Assembly (NCBI GenBank): GCA_029265905.1
Contig: JAJUGR010000001.1
Span: 48,118 to 112,117, forward strand
Direction of reading: 5' to 3'
Source: Sporomusaceae bacterium
Lineage (GTDB): Bacteria > Bacillota > Negativicutes > Acidaminococcales > JAJUGR01
Length of the DNA: 64,000 nucleotides
Positions within the stretch are counted from its first letter, which is position 1, and every line of letters starts with the position of its first letter. The notes beneath the pieces are model-generated. The model had not been told where the DNA came from. It searched no databases and saw only the letters and a list, made by a program, of their open reading frames with translations. Below are positions 1 to 7,307 of the stretch, piece by piece. The translations under genes were made by a program, and so were the position numbers.

Positions 1-47
1 GTCATGGGCCTGCAATTTCAGCAATAAGCGTCGCAGGTTTTTGAGCG

Positions 48-79
48 GCAGGGCGGGACGGCGATCCCGCCCTGCTTTT
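48..79 (+). terminator. Intrinsic terminator of an upstream gene
   Basis: A perfect 11-bp stem (GCAGGGCGGGA with TCCCGCCCTGC) around a 6-nt loop is followed by TTTT. It ends transcription arriving from the left of the window. The first 47 bases hold no complete gene; a stop codon at 25-27 could be the end of one. Confidence 0.8.
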
Positions 80-112
80 GCAGTTGGTTTATTTTATTGT
101 GGGGGTTTGGGA

Positions 113-1225
113 ATGATTCAGCATAATCAGCGTGATCGCGCCTTTAGTTTGTTTATCGTCCTCGCGTGCGTCATTTTGTTTTTTCTGCCGACCGGTTTTC
201 CAGAGCGGGAGGACGGGTATGTGCGCAGCAAAGCGACGGTTCTGGCCGTCGATGACAGCCAGGTGCACCGGCGGGGCGTTGTCCAGACCGGCGTCCAGGG
301 CGTAAGCCTCGAAGTCGCGGAAGGGCCGTTCAAGGGGAAGCAGCTTGAACTGACCAACACTATTTTAGGCAAACTGGAAATGGACAAGGTTTTTCAGCCG
401 GGCGACCGGGCCTTGGTGGTGCTCAAAGGTGCGCAGGGTGAAATCGAGGTCGCCAACCTGATTGACCATTATCGGCTCGATGTGGAAATTGTTTTATTTT
501 GCCTGTTTGCGGCGCTACTTTTCTGGTACGCCCGCTGGACGGGCGTCAAAGCCGTTTTGTCGTTTGTATTTACGATCCTGGTGCTGTGGAAGGCGCTGTG
601 GCCGCTGTTTTTAAAAGGCTGGGATCCGATTTTTCTTTCGCTTCTGGTCGTCGGGATGGTGGTCGGTTGTGTCGTTTTTCTTGTCGCTGGCGTCAATCGC
701 ACGGCGATGGCGGCGTTTTGCGGCACGTTCGGCGGTGCGCTTGCGGCTTGCTTGCTGGCGCTCGTGTTCGGCAAGCTGTTCAAGGTGCACGGGGCGGTGA
801 TCCCTTTTGCGGAGACGCTGCTGCATACGGGGTTTCCCAACCTGAACCTGACGAAAATTTTTCTGGCGGGGATTTTTCTCGCCTCCTCCGGGGCGATGAT
901 GGACGTCGCCGTAGATATCGCCGTGTCGGTTAGCGAGCTGGTGGAGAAGAAGCCGGACATTACGCGCGCAGAAGCGATTGCCTCGGGGATGAACGTGGGT
1001 CGGGCGGTCGTCGGCACGATGACGACGACGCTGCTGCTGGCCTACTCCGGCTCGTTTACCGCGCTGATGATGGTCTTTATCGCCCAAGGCACGCCGGTCG
1101 TAAACATGCTCAACCTGACGTATATTGCCGCGGAAATACTGCACACGATGGCGGGCAGCCTGGGGGTGGTACTGGTGGCGCCGTTTACGGCGGTGTTGTC
1201 CGGCTGGCTGCTGACGGAGCGGTGA
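113..1225 (+). CDS. YibE/F-family membrane protein
   Basis: A 370-residue integral membrane protein of the YibE/F family, whose substrate and function are not established. One membrane segment lies near residues 10-28, then an extracytoplasmic domain of about 90 residues, then a series of hydrophobic helices from about residue 120 to the C-terminus. The family signature region with conserved small residues and the stretch GMNVGRAVVGTMTTTLLLAY is present near residue 300. I chose the ATG at 113, which follows a G-rich ribosome-binding site (GGGGGTTTGGGA), rather than the upstream in-frame start at 41, which would overlap the terminator. It stands alone between a terminator and the riboswitch region. 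Confidence 0.8.
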   Translation: MIQHNQRDRAFSLFIVLACVILFFLPTGFPEREDGYVRSKATVLAVDDSQVHRRGVVQTGVQGVSLEVAEGPFKGKQLELTNTILGKLEMDKVFQPGDRALVVLKGAQGEIEVANLIDHYRLDVEIVLFCLFAALLFWYARWTGVKAVLSFVFTILVLWKALWPLFLKGWDPIFLSLLVVGMVVGCVVFLVAGVNRTAMAAFCGTFGGALAACLLALVFGKLFKVHGAVIPFAETLLHTGFPNLNLTKIFLAGIFLASSGAMMDVAVDIAVSVSELVEKKPDITRAEAIASGMNVGRAVVGTMTTTLLLAYSGSFTALMMVFIAQGTPVVNMLNLTYIAAEILHTMAGSLGVVLVAPFTAVLSGWLLTER

Positions 1226-1246
1226 GCTAAAATATCATTTTAACTA

Positions 1247-1275
1247 TTGACGTAATTGTGTAATAGCGTTAACAT
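1247..1275 (+). promoter_or_regulatory. Candidate sigma-A promoter upstream of RNA motif A
   Basis: TTGACG at 1247-1252, a 17-bp spacer, then TAACAT at 1270-1275. It lies about 110 bp before the structured motif at 1385 and would transcribe it. The sequence around it resembles the promoter at 1491. Confidence 0.5.
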
Positions 1276-1384
1276 AAGTTACAAATGAATTGCCAAAAAC
1301 AGTTGATCTGGAGATAAAATGTTCTATAGTATGACAGCATGTTTTTGTACTTTTGTTGATTTTGTGCAACAGCATCGCGGTGTC

Positions 1385-1448
1385 GGGTGGAGATAGGCTT
1401 CATAACCGCTGATCACTTTGTGGAACGGCGTGGAGGCTGTCTAAGCCC
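1385..1448 (+). ncRNA. Unrecognised structured RNA motif, copy A
   Basis: A 64-nt segment that recurs at 3881-3946. The outer stem pairs GGGT (1385-1388) with GCCC (1445-1448), and AGATAG (1391-1396) with CTGTCT (1437-1442). An inner hairpin pairs CAC (1414-1416) with GTG (1420-1422). In the second copy the inner hairpin is CGC/GCG, a compensatory change at one pair. The strings GGAGATAGGCTTC, CGGCGTGG and GCTGTCTAA are shared. I do not match it to any riboswitch class I know; it could be a cis-regulator, a small RNA or a repeat. Confidence 0.45.
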
Positions 1449-1490
1449 TTTGCTAGTTTTTGTTCGATTGCATGCTTTTGCCTTTGGCTA

Positions 1491-1519
1491 TTGACGCAAA
1501 TAAAATGGTGTGATAGCAT
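1491..1519 (+). promoter_or_regulatory. Candidate sigma-A promoter for cobalamin riboswitch 1
   Basis: TTGACG at 1491-1496, 17-bp spacer, TAGCAT at 1514-1519, about 40 bp upstream of the riboswitch P1 stem. It resembles the sequence before riboswitch 2 (TGTGATAGCATT versus TGTGATATCATT). Confidence 0.55.
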
Positions 1520-1559
1520 TAACAACGAATTGGGTTATTCTTGTAGTTGATAATTGAAT

Positions 1560-1720
1560 ATGGGATAGGTGCCCACTGGGCTTAATAGGAAAGTTGGAAA
1601 AAGCCAACACGGTCCCGCCGCTGTAAGGGGAGTTTCCTGCAAATTGCCACTGAGACAAGACATGTCTTGGGAAGGCGCAGGAATACGAAGAACCTGAGTC
1701 AGAAGAACTGCCTGTCTTAC
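1560..1720 (+). promoter_or_regulatory. Cobalamin (B12) riboswitch 1
   Basis: Adenosylcobalamin-class riboswitch preceding the porin-chelatase genes. P1 pairs GATAGG (1564-1569) with CCTGTC (1711-1716). The conserved GGTGCCC, the GGTCCCGCCGCTGTAA core, the B12-box-like GCCACTG and the GAAGAACTGCC 3' segment are all present in order. The downstream terminator at 1824 suggests transcriptional control: corrinoid binding should switch the genes off. A short hairpin (CCCA with TGGG, 1734-1748) and a Shine-Dalgarno followed by ATG at 1758 come next; the resulting 20-codon reading frame may be a leader peptide or chance. Confidence 0.93.
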
Positions 1721-1823
1721 AATCGCCGTTTGACCCACGAATGATGGGAAGGAGATTATGCACGCGTGCACCAGGTTGTTCAGCTATGCCTGGATTTGTG
1801 ATGTGTTTTGCCGGTCGTGACAT

Positions 1824-1862
1824 ACGAACCTTCCCGGAAATGGGGCGGTTCGTTTCTTTTTT
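1824..1862 (+). terminator. Riboswitch 1 expression-platform terminator
   Basis: ACGAACC (1824-1830) pairs with GGTTCGT (1847-1853), with CCC/GGG pairing inside, followed by a T-rich run to 1862. It lies between the aptamer and the porin start, as expected for B12-induced termination. Confidence 0.8.
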
Positions 1863-1935
1863 AAGGCCTGCGCTGGAGAAAGGAAGCTCAAAATGTCGAG
1901 TGCAAGAAAGCTTAAATCAGGAAAGGTGGACTTAT

Positions 1936-2886
1936 ATGAAACAACGAATTACAGTTCTTTTACTGGCAGGCCTAACGGCGGCGACGCCGGCTTATGCCGC
2001 GGAACCGGTAACCGTGAGCGGCGATGTTTCCGTCAAGTACGAGCACGACAAGGCGGATGGCGAGCCGTCAGTATCCGGCGGCCTGTACACCCTGCGCTTA
2101 AAAGGCGAGGCCGACCTTGGCGCCGGCTGGGGTTTGTACGCCCGTCTGGGTGCGCAGTATGCGACGAAACCATTGCAGGCCGACTACAACCTGGACGCCT
2201 ATGGCGAGAGCGAAAAATCGGTGGCGGCTCTGGATCAATTCGGTTTGACGTACAAGAACGAGCATAGCGAATACAAGCTGGGCCGCCAGGAGCTGGGAGT
2301 CGGCACGACGGCGCTTTTATACAGCCGCGCCGACAGCAATATCGGCAAGCATGCATTCGTCGACGGCCTGACGGCTTCCGGCAAGGTTGGCGCCACTGAC
2401 CTGACGGCCGCGATCGCCCGCGAGGACAACGATGGTTCGCAGGACAACAAGGTCTACGCGATCCGGGGCGGCTTCCGCCCGAATGACAGCTTCAACTGGG
2501 GCGTAACGCTCGGACGCTATGATGACAACGCCAACGGCGACTCCAACCATTGGGCGGTGGACGGCACGTACAAACAGGGCAAGCACAGCTGGACAGCGGA
2601 ATTCGCCAAATCGAACCGTGGTAGCGAAAACAGGGCTTATGCGGCGAGCTGGAACTACGGGTTCAACGACAAGACGACCGCTTACGTGACCGCTTTCCAG
2701 GTGGAGACGAATGCCGACATGGGGCAGCAGAGCGATTTTGACAACGGCAACCGGGGCGTTCATTACGGACTCACGCACCAGCTGGGCAAGGCGGACAGCT
2801 TGGAAGTGACGTACAAGGACCAGAAGGTTATCAGCAACGGGCAGAACAATGCCAGTTTTGAAGCGGTGTGGACGCACAGCTTTTAA
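1936..2886 (+). CDS. Outer-membrane porin-like beta-barrel
   Basis: A 316-residue exported protein. Residues 1-20 form a signal peptide with a cleavage site after AYA. The rest alternates polar and aromatic residues like a porin barrel (repeated GWGLYARLGAQY, WNYGFNDKTTAYVTAF patterns) and ends in Phe (WTHSF), the usual outer-membrane insertion signal. I chose ATG 1936 because it follows AGGAAAGGTGG and starts the signal peptide exactly; the longer open frame from 1741 runs through the terminator. It shares the riboswitch with the chelatase 27 bp downstream, so it probably admits a metal or corrinoid-related solute. The solute is an inference. Confidence 0.8.
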   Translation: MKQRITVLLLAGLTAATPAYAAEPVTVSGDVSVKYEHDKADGEPSVSGGLYTLRLKGEADLGAGWGLYARLGAQYATKPLQADYNLDAYGESEKSVAALDQFGLTYKNEHSEYKLGRQELGVGTTALLYSRADSNIGKHAFVDGLTASGKVGATDLTAAIAREDNDGSQDNKVYAIRGGFRPNDSFNWGVTLGRYDDNANGDSNHWAVDGTYKQGKHSWTAEFAKSNRGSENRAYAASWNYGFNDKTTAYVTAFQVETNADMGQQSDFDNGNRGVHYGLTHQLGKADSLEVTYKDQKVISNGQNNASFEAVWTHSF

Positions 2887-2913
2887 TCATTATTGTTGAG
2901 AGGGTGTTATATT

Positions 2914-3870
2914 GTGAAGAAAAGTGTATGGTTAGCGATGTTTGTTTTTGTTATGTCTGCGTGTTTGGGCTTTGTGAATATGTCAAAAACGTACGCAGCA
3001 GCGAGTAATGAGGGTAAAAAGGCGATTTTGGTCGTCAGCTTCGGGACTACGCACGCAGACACGCGTAAAGTAACGATTGATGCAGTGGAAGATAAAATCC
3101 GGGCCGCATTCCCGGATTACGAAGTGCGCCAGGCGTTTACGTCACGCATCATCATCAAAAGAATTGCCGAAAATGAAGGTTTGACGATTGATACCGAAAA
3201 ACAAGCCTTGGCGAAGCTGAAGGCCGAGGGTTTCAGTGAAGTCATTGTCCAGCCGCTGCACATGGTTCCCGGTGATGAATATGATAAGGTCAGGCAGCTA
3301 GTGGATCAATACAACCAAAAGAAAGTTTTCGACAAACTGTCCTTAGGGCGCCCGATCTTAGCTTTTTCCGGGCAGGAAGAGCGGCCGGACGACTACCAGG
3401 CGGCAATAACCGCCTTGCAAACGCAGCTGCCGAAGCTTATGCGCCGTGAAGCAGTCCTGTTCATGGGGCACGGCGGCAACCATCCCGCCAACGCTGCTTA
3501 TGCGGCTTTGCAGCTGCGCTTGCAGGATGCGAATGTGAAGAATGTTTTTGTTTCCACGGTGGATGGCGAAGGCTACCCGACGCTGGAGAGCGTCATCGCA
3601 AAACTGAAAGCCAATAAGATAAAAACTGTTACGCTCATGCCGCTGATGGTCGTCGCCGGCGACCACGCCAAAAACGACATGGCCGGTGACGAGAAGGATT
3701 CGTTCAAGTCGCAGCTTCTGGAAGCTGGATTTCAGGTGAAGACCTACCTGCATGGCCTCGGCGAGAATGCGGCCATCCAGGACATTTACGTTCAGCATGT
3801 GCGCGACGCCCAGGAAAATAAGTACAAAGAACGGAGCAAGGAACGTCCGGCCATCCCGGTGATCGACTGA
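2914..3870 (+). CDS. cbiK: Exported sirohydrochlorin cobaltochelatase (CbiK type)
   Basis: A 318-residue class II chelatase of the CbiK family, which inserts Co2+ (or Fe2+) into sirohydrochlorin in anaerobic cobalamin or haem synthesis. The family start (AILVVSFGTTHADTR) and the two metal-site histidines, H186 in GHGGNHPAN and H251 in GDHAKND, are visible. Unlike the cytoplasmic enzyme it has an N-terminal hydrophobic export segment (residues 5-22, with SAC that could be a weak lipobox), resembling the periplasmic CbiKP form known from Desulfovibrio. I chose GTG 2914, 9 nt after GAGAGGG. It is co-transcribed with the porin under a B12 riboswitch. In the periplasm it may act as a cobalt-binding or chelating protein rather than as the pathway enzyme. 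Confidence 0.85.
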   Translation: MKKSVWLAMFVFVMSACLGFVNMSKTYAAASNEGKKAILVVSFGTTHADTRKVTIDAVEDKIRAAFPDYEVRQAFTSRIIIKRIAENEGLTIDTEKQALAKLKAEGFSEVIVQPLHMVPGDEYDKVRQLVDQYNQKKVFDKLSLGRPILAFSGQEERPDDYQAAITALQTQLPKLMRREAVLFMGHGGNHPANAAYAALQLRLQDANVKNVFVSTVDGEGYPTLESVIAKLKANKIKTVTLMPLMVVAGDHAKNDMAGDEKDSFKSQLLEAGFQVKTYLHGLGENAAIQDIYVQHVRDAQENKYKERSKERPAIPVID

Positions 3871-3880
3871 TAGACTATGC

Positions 3881-3946
3881 GGGGCGGAGATAGGCTTCGC
3901 AAGCGCTGGCTCGCGTCGCGGACCGGCGTGGGAGCTGTCTAAACCC
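3881..3946 (+). ncRNA. Unrecognised structured RNA motif, copy B
   Basis: Second copy of the motif at 1385-1448, beginning 10 nt after the cbiK stop codon. AGATAG (3888-3893) pairs with CTGTCT (3935-3940), and the inner hairpin pairs CGC (3912-3914) with GCG (3918-3920), compensating for the CAC/GTG of copy A. It is followed by a further weak hairpin and then an intrinsic terminator at 3999, so it lies in the 3' untranslated region of the chelatase transcript or in the leader of the ZIP gene. Confidence 0.45.
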
Positions 3947-3998
3947 TTGCTATCACCTCATGGGCGGTGAATATCGCCGGAAGCTTTTGGTGTGATGT

Positions 3999-4027
3999 CC
4001 CTTCTGCTTATGGAAGGGGCCTTTTTC
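3999..4027 (+). terminator. Intrinsic terminator after cbiK
   Basis: CCCTTC (3999-4004) pairs with GAAGGG (4013-4018) and is followed by CCTTTTT. It separates the porin-chelatase transcript from the ZIP gene promoter. Confidence 0.75.
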
Positions 4028-4061
4028 TGCCTCATCGGCGACTAAACCAACGATTGCACAC

Positions 4062-4110
4062 TTGACAGGCTGGAAAATCTTTGTGACAATTGAGGTGAAA
4101 ATTGTTATCA
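4062..4110 (+). promoter_or_regulatory. Promoter and candidate operator of the ZIP gene
   Basis: TTGACA (4062-4067), 17-bp spacer, GACAAT (4085-4090). An imperfect inverted repeat, TGACAATT (4084-4091) with AATTGTTATCA (4100-4110), overlaps the -10 and the start region. This is the right place and general size for a metal-responsive repressor (Fur/Zur or MntR type), but the regulator is not identifiable from sequence alone. Confidence 0.55.
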
Positions 4111-4142
4111 ATTAAAACCGGTTCATATCTAGGGGGCATACG

Positions 4143-4961
4143 ATGGAATGGTTGCAGAGCTTTTCGCCGGTCGGGCAAACGCTGATCGGTACTTCCTTCA
4201 CTTGGGGAATGACGGCGCTGGGGGCGGGGCTGGTCTTTTTCTTTAAAGCAATCGACAAAACCGTGCTGAAGGCGATGCTGGGCTTTGCCGCCGGCGTGAT
4301 GATCGCGGCGAGTTTTTGGTCGCTGCTCGCGCCGGCGATTGAAATGGCGGAAGCGTCCGGCCAGAACGCCTGGCTGACGGCGGTAATTGGCTTTTTGGCC
4401 GGCGGCGCTTTTTTGTGGCTGGTTGACGTCACGCTGCCGCATTTGCACCGGGGCTTGGAGCGGGACAAGGCGGAGGGGATCAAGACCAGCTGGCAGCGGA
4501 GCGTCCTGCTCGTCCTGGCCATAACGCTGCACAATATTCCTGAGGGCCTGGCGGTCGGCGTCGCCTTCGGTGCTGTCGCCGCCGACCTGCCGTCCGCCTC
4601 ATTGGCCGGGGCTGTGGCGCTGGCGCTTGGCATGGGGTTGCAGAATTTTCCGGAAGGCGCGGCCGTTTCCATTCCGCTCAGGGGCGAAGGGTTCAGCCGC
4701 ACAAAAGCGTTTTTGTATGGGCAGGCGTCCGGCTTGGTAGAACCGCTCGCCGGTGTGCTTGGCACGGTGGCGGTCGGGGTAATGCAGCCGCTCTTGCCAT
4801 ACGCCTTGGCCTTTGCCGCCGGGGCGATGATTTACGTCGTCGTGGAGGAACTGATTCCGGAGGCGCAGCACGAGGAGGGCGGCCGCGCTACCAATGTGGC
4901 GACGATCGGCTGCATGCTCGGTTTTGCCGTGATGATGATGCTTGACGTGGGGCTGGGATAA
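4143..4961 (+). CDS. ZIP-family metal transporter
   Basis: A 272-residue ZIP-family permease that moves Zn2+ or another divalent metal into the cytoplasm. About eight hydrophobic segments are seen. The metal-site helices carry the hallmark [14 protein letters not shown] and [17 protein letters not shown] motifs, and a third helix has EELIPE. The usual histidine-rich loop is minimal ([14 protein letters not shown]). ATG 4143 follows AGGGGG. It has its own promoter between two riboswitch-controlled units. Zinc is the default substrate, but cobalt, nickel or iron are possible given the neighbours. Confidence 0.88.
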   Translation: MEWLQSFSPVGQTLIGTSFTWGMTALGAGLVFFFKAIDKTVLKAMLGFAAGVMIAASFWSLLAPAIEMAEASGQNAWLTAVIGFLAGGAFLWLVDVTLPHLHRGLERDKAEGIKTSWQRSVLLVLAITLHNIPEGLAVGVAFGAVAADLPSASLAGAVALALGMGLQNFPEGAAVSIPLRGEGFSRTKAFLYGQASGLVEPLAGVLGTVAVGVMQPLLPYALAFAAGAMIYVVVEELIPEAQHEEGGRATNVATIGCMLGFAVMMMLDVGLG

Positions 4962-4978
4962 TCATTCAGACCCTTGCC

Positions 4979-5009
4979 TTGACTTTTTTCAAACAATTGT
5001 GATATCATT
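4979..5009 (+). promoter_or_regulatory. Candidate promoter for cobalamin riboswitch 2
   Basis: TTGACT (4979-4984) and TATCAT (5004-5009), with a long 19-bp spacer but a TGATATCAT context like the -10 of riboswitch 1. Placement about 20 bp before the aptamer supports it. Confidence 0.4.
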
Positions 5010-5027
5010 TCAACGTTAATTGCATAT

Positions 5028-5190
5028 CGATAGTGCAGGTGCCCGAAAGGGCGTAATAGAGAAGTCGGTTAAAGTCCGACGCGGTCCCGCCGCTGTAACG
5101 GTGAGCAAACCTCGTAAAAACCACTGGGAGCATTCCTGGGAAGGTGAGGGGCGCGATGATCCGGAGCCAGAAGAACTGCCTGCTCTGCAA
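5028..5190 (+). promoter_or_regulatory. Cobalamin (B12) riboswitch 2
   Basis: Second cobalamin-class aptamer. P1 pairs AGTGCAGG (5032-5039) with CCTGCTCT (5179-5186). The GGTGCCCGAAAGGGCG, GGTCCCGCCGCTGTAA and CCACTGGGA core strings and the 3' GAAGAACTGCC are present. As in riboswitch 1, it is followed by a short hairpin (CCTA with TGGG), a GGGAGGG ribosome-binding-like site with ATG at 5227, and a strong terminator. It should repress the TonB-receptor operon when corrinoid is plentiful. Confidence 0.94.
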
Positions 5191-5273
5191 TCACCGTTTT
5201 GACCTACGAGCGATGGGGAGGGATTGATGACGAGCAAGCTTTTTCTGGCATTGCTATATGTCAGCGTATCCTT

Positions 5274-5305
5274 AGACCAGCCTATAGGGCTGGTCTACTT
5301 TTTTT
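5274..5305 (+). terminator. Riboswitch 2 expression-platform terminator
   Basis: Perfect 9-bp stem AGACCAGCC (5274-5282) with GGCTGGTCT (5288-5296), then ACTTTTTTT. It sits between the aptamer and the receptor gene. Confidence 0.9.
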
Positions 5306-5358
5306 GCCGCAGAACTTATTTTTGTCATAACCACGGTTAGCGTTTGAGGAGGGGTATT

Positions 5359-7302
5359 GTGTTTATTGAGAAGTCCAAATACACGGCCGCAGCGGCTTTG
5401 CTTGCTTGCCTGGTGACGGCGTCACCCGGCGTTCAGGCGGCGGAGAAAACGGAAGAAAAAACGGCGGAGTACGTCTTTGACCCGGTTTTGGTGACGGCGC
5501 AGCGCTATGAAAAGAGCGATCTGGAAACGCCGGCCTCCACCCAGGTGCTCACGGCGGAGAAACTGCAGGCGACCGGGGCGAACAATTTGCAGGAGGCATT
5601 GAAGTATGCCGTCGGCATCACGTATCACGCCCAGGGGCCGGACGGACAGTCGTATAATACGATGACCAGCAAGATCATGATCCGCGGCGTGGAGCGGGGC
5701 ACGCTTGTCTTATTGAACGGCGTGCCGATCAACATGAATGGCCGCTACAACCTGGAGGATATCCCGGTCAACATTATTGAAAAGGTCGAGATTATCCGCG
5801 GCGGCGGCTCCGTGCTGTACGGCAGCGAGGCGACGGGCGGCGTGATCAACATCATTACGAAGAAGACTCGCGCAAACAGCGTCGACGTATCGGCCGGCAG
5901 CGACGACCGCCAGCAGCACTCCCTCTCTGTCCAGGCAGACCAGTTCGGCTTGACGGCCTCCTACAAGAAGCTCGGCTATTTGGACCAGGTTTCCGGGCCG
6001 TACAGCAGCACGGGAACCAACTACAAGTACAACGACTTCAACGGCTCGGAAAAGACGAACGTCTCCTGGGATTACGCTTTTAGCGACAGCCTGCGCCTGA
6101 CGCACATCTACGCCAAGGGCTCCTATGGCTATACCTACCGGCCGCTTGCCAACCCGGCCACGTTTGACTACATGAAGGATTACGAGGACGAGAAGCATTA
6201 CCTGCAGCTCGCCTATGAGGGCAAAGACGGCCTGCAGGGCAAGCTGTACTGGAACCAAAAAGCGGTCACCGGCGACAAATACAACAGCGCTTCTGTTTTG
6301 ACGGAGCGCGCGGATACTGAAGACCGCGTGCTGGGCCTTGATCTGTCGAAGAAGTGGACGGTCGGTGAGAACCGGGTCGTGGCCGGCCTGGATTATCAAA
6401 AAGAACGCTACTATGACGACAGCCGCACGAAGCTGAATACGACGCCTGTTGAATCCATCACCGGCCCCTATTCCCGAGACCATTACTCGCTGTTCGGCCA
6501 ATGGGAGCGGGACATGAACAAGGCGACGACTGTGACCTTGAGCGCCCGGCAGGATTGGGTGCGCGGCGACCAGGAATCGGCCTTCGGGTCCGATTTCAGC
6601 CAGTTCAATCCGCAACTGCAGGTTCTGACCCGCCTGGACGCCGAGACAAGCTGGTACGCCAGCGCGGGGCGGTCGTTCATGATGCCGACCCTGGCGCAGA
6701 TGTACGGCTACGGCGACAACGTGCAGGCGGATTCCCAGCTGCGCCCGCAAAAGGGCATGAACTACGAGACGGGCTTAAAGCGCAACACGGGCGCGCATTC
6801 CTGGAAGCTGGCCGTCTTTAAGTATGATATTGAGGACTATATTTCGTTTACGGAAACGGCCAAGGGCAGCAAGATATACAAGGCGCAAAATGAAGACGTG
6901 CGCAACACCGGCGTTGAATTGAGCTGCGACGTCGCGATGGGCGGCGGCTGGAACGGCAACTGGAGCGTCAGCTATGGCAATCCGGAGCATAAGGAAAGCG
7001 GTTCGGATTGGGAGCGCCAGTACGGCCGCCTGCAGCTCACCTCCGGCGTCAGCTACGCAAGCGACAAATGGAATGCCGCGCTGACAGCCAGCTATTTGGG
7101 CAAGCGCGTGGATGGCAATGAAGAAAGCCGCAAACCGATGCTCCTGACCGGACTTGACGTGCGCCGAAAGCTGGATGCGCAGCGGGAAATTTACCTGAAT
7201 GTCGACAACGTGTTTGACCGGCGCGACATCGTCAGCCATGCAAGCTCCGAGTACTATGCGATGCCGCGCACCTTCCGTCTGGGCTACCGCATGTCGTTTT
7301 AA
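5359..7302 (+). CDS. TonB-dependent outer-membrane receptor (BtuB-like)
   Basis: A 647-residue TonB-gated outer-membrane receptor. The signal peptide (residues 1-28, cleavage near VQAAEK) is followed by a TonB-box-like segment (DPVLVTAQRYEK), the plug domain (about 45-160; IMIRGVERGTLVLLNGVPI, VEIIRGGGSVLYGSEATGGV) and a beta-barrel ending in Phe (FRLGYRMSF). GTG 5359 follows GGAGGGG. Cobalamin-riboswitch control and downstream ECF genes argue for a corrinoid, a corrinoid precursor or cobalt chelate as ligand. The ligand itself cannot be read from the sequence. First gene of an eight-gene operon. Confidence 0.92.
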   Translation: MFIEKSKYTAAAALLACLVTASPGVQAAEKTEEKTAEYVFDPVLVTAQRYEKSDLETPASTQVLTAEKLQATGANNLQEALKYAVGITYHAQGPDGQSYNTMTSKIMIRGVERGTLVLLNGVPINMNGRYNLEDIPVNIIEKVEIIRGGGSVLYGSEATGGVINIITKKTRANSVDVSAGSDDRQQHSLSVQADQFGLTASYKKLGYLDQVSGPYSSTGTNYKYNDFNGSEKTNVSWDYAFSDSLRLTHIYAKGSYGYTYRPLANPATFDYMKDYEDEKHYLQLAYEGKDGLQGKLYWNQKAVTGDKYNSASVLTERADTEDRVLGLDLSKKWTVGENRVVAGLDYQKERYYDDSRTKLNTTPVESITGPYSRDHYSLFGQWERDMNKATTVTLSARQDWVRGDQESAFGSDFSQFNPQLQVLTRLDAETSWYASAGRSFMMPTLAQMYGYGDNVQADSQLRPQKGMNYETGLKRNTGAHSWKLAVFKYDIEDYISFTETAKGSKIYKAQNEDVRNTGVELSCDVAMGGGWNGNWSVSYGNPEHKESGSDWERQYGRLQLTSGVSYASDKWNAALTASYLGKRVDGNEESRKPMLLTGLDVRRKLDAQREIYLNVDNVFDRRDIVSHASSEYYAMPRTFRLGYRMSF

Positions 7303-7307
7303 CCGCG

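Noticed and set aside
1..47. C-terminal end of an upstream gene
   Set aside because: A frame ending in TAA at 25-27 is possible but 27 bases are too few to support a gene call.
1385..3946. The duplicated RNA motif as a NiCo (czcD) riboswitch
   Set aside because: The NiCo core with GGCAA, GCAGCCGGGC and GGGACAG segments around a four-way junction is absent.
5227..5340. 37-codon frame after B12 riboswitch 2
   Set aside because: It has a ribosome-binding-like site, but runs through the terminator stem and has no conserved sequence; kept only as a possible leader in the findings.
5710..6750. 346-codon minus-strand frame inside the TonB-dependent receptor
   Set aside because: Antisense shadow of a clear receptor gene; composition is Val/Arg/His biased and no motif is present.
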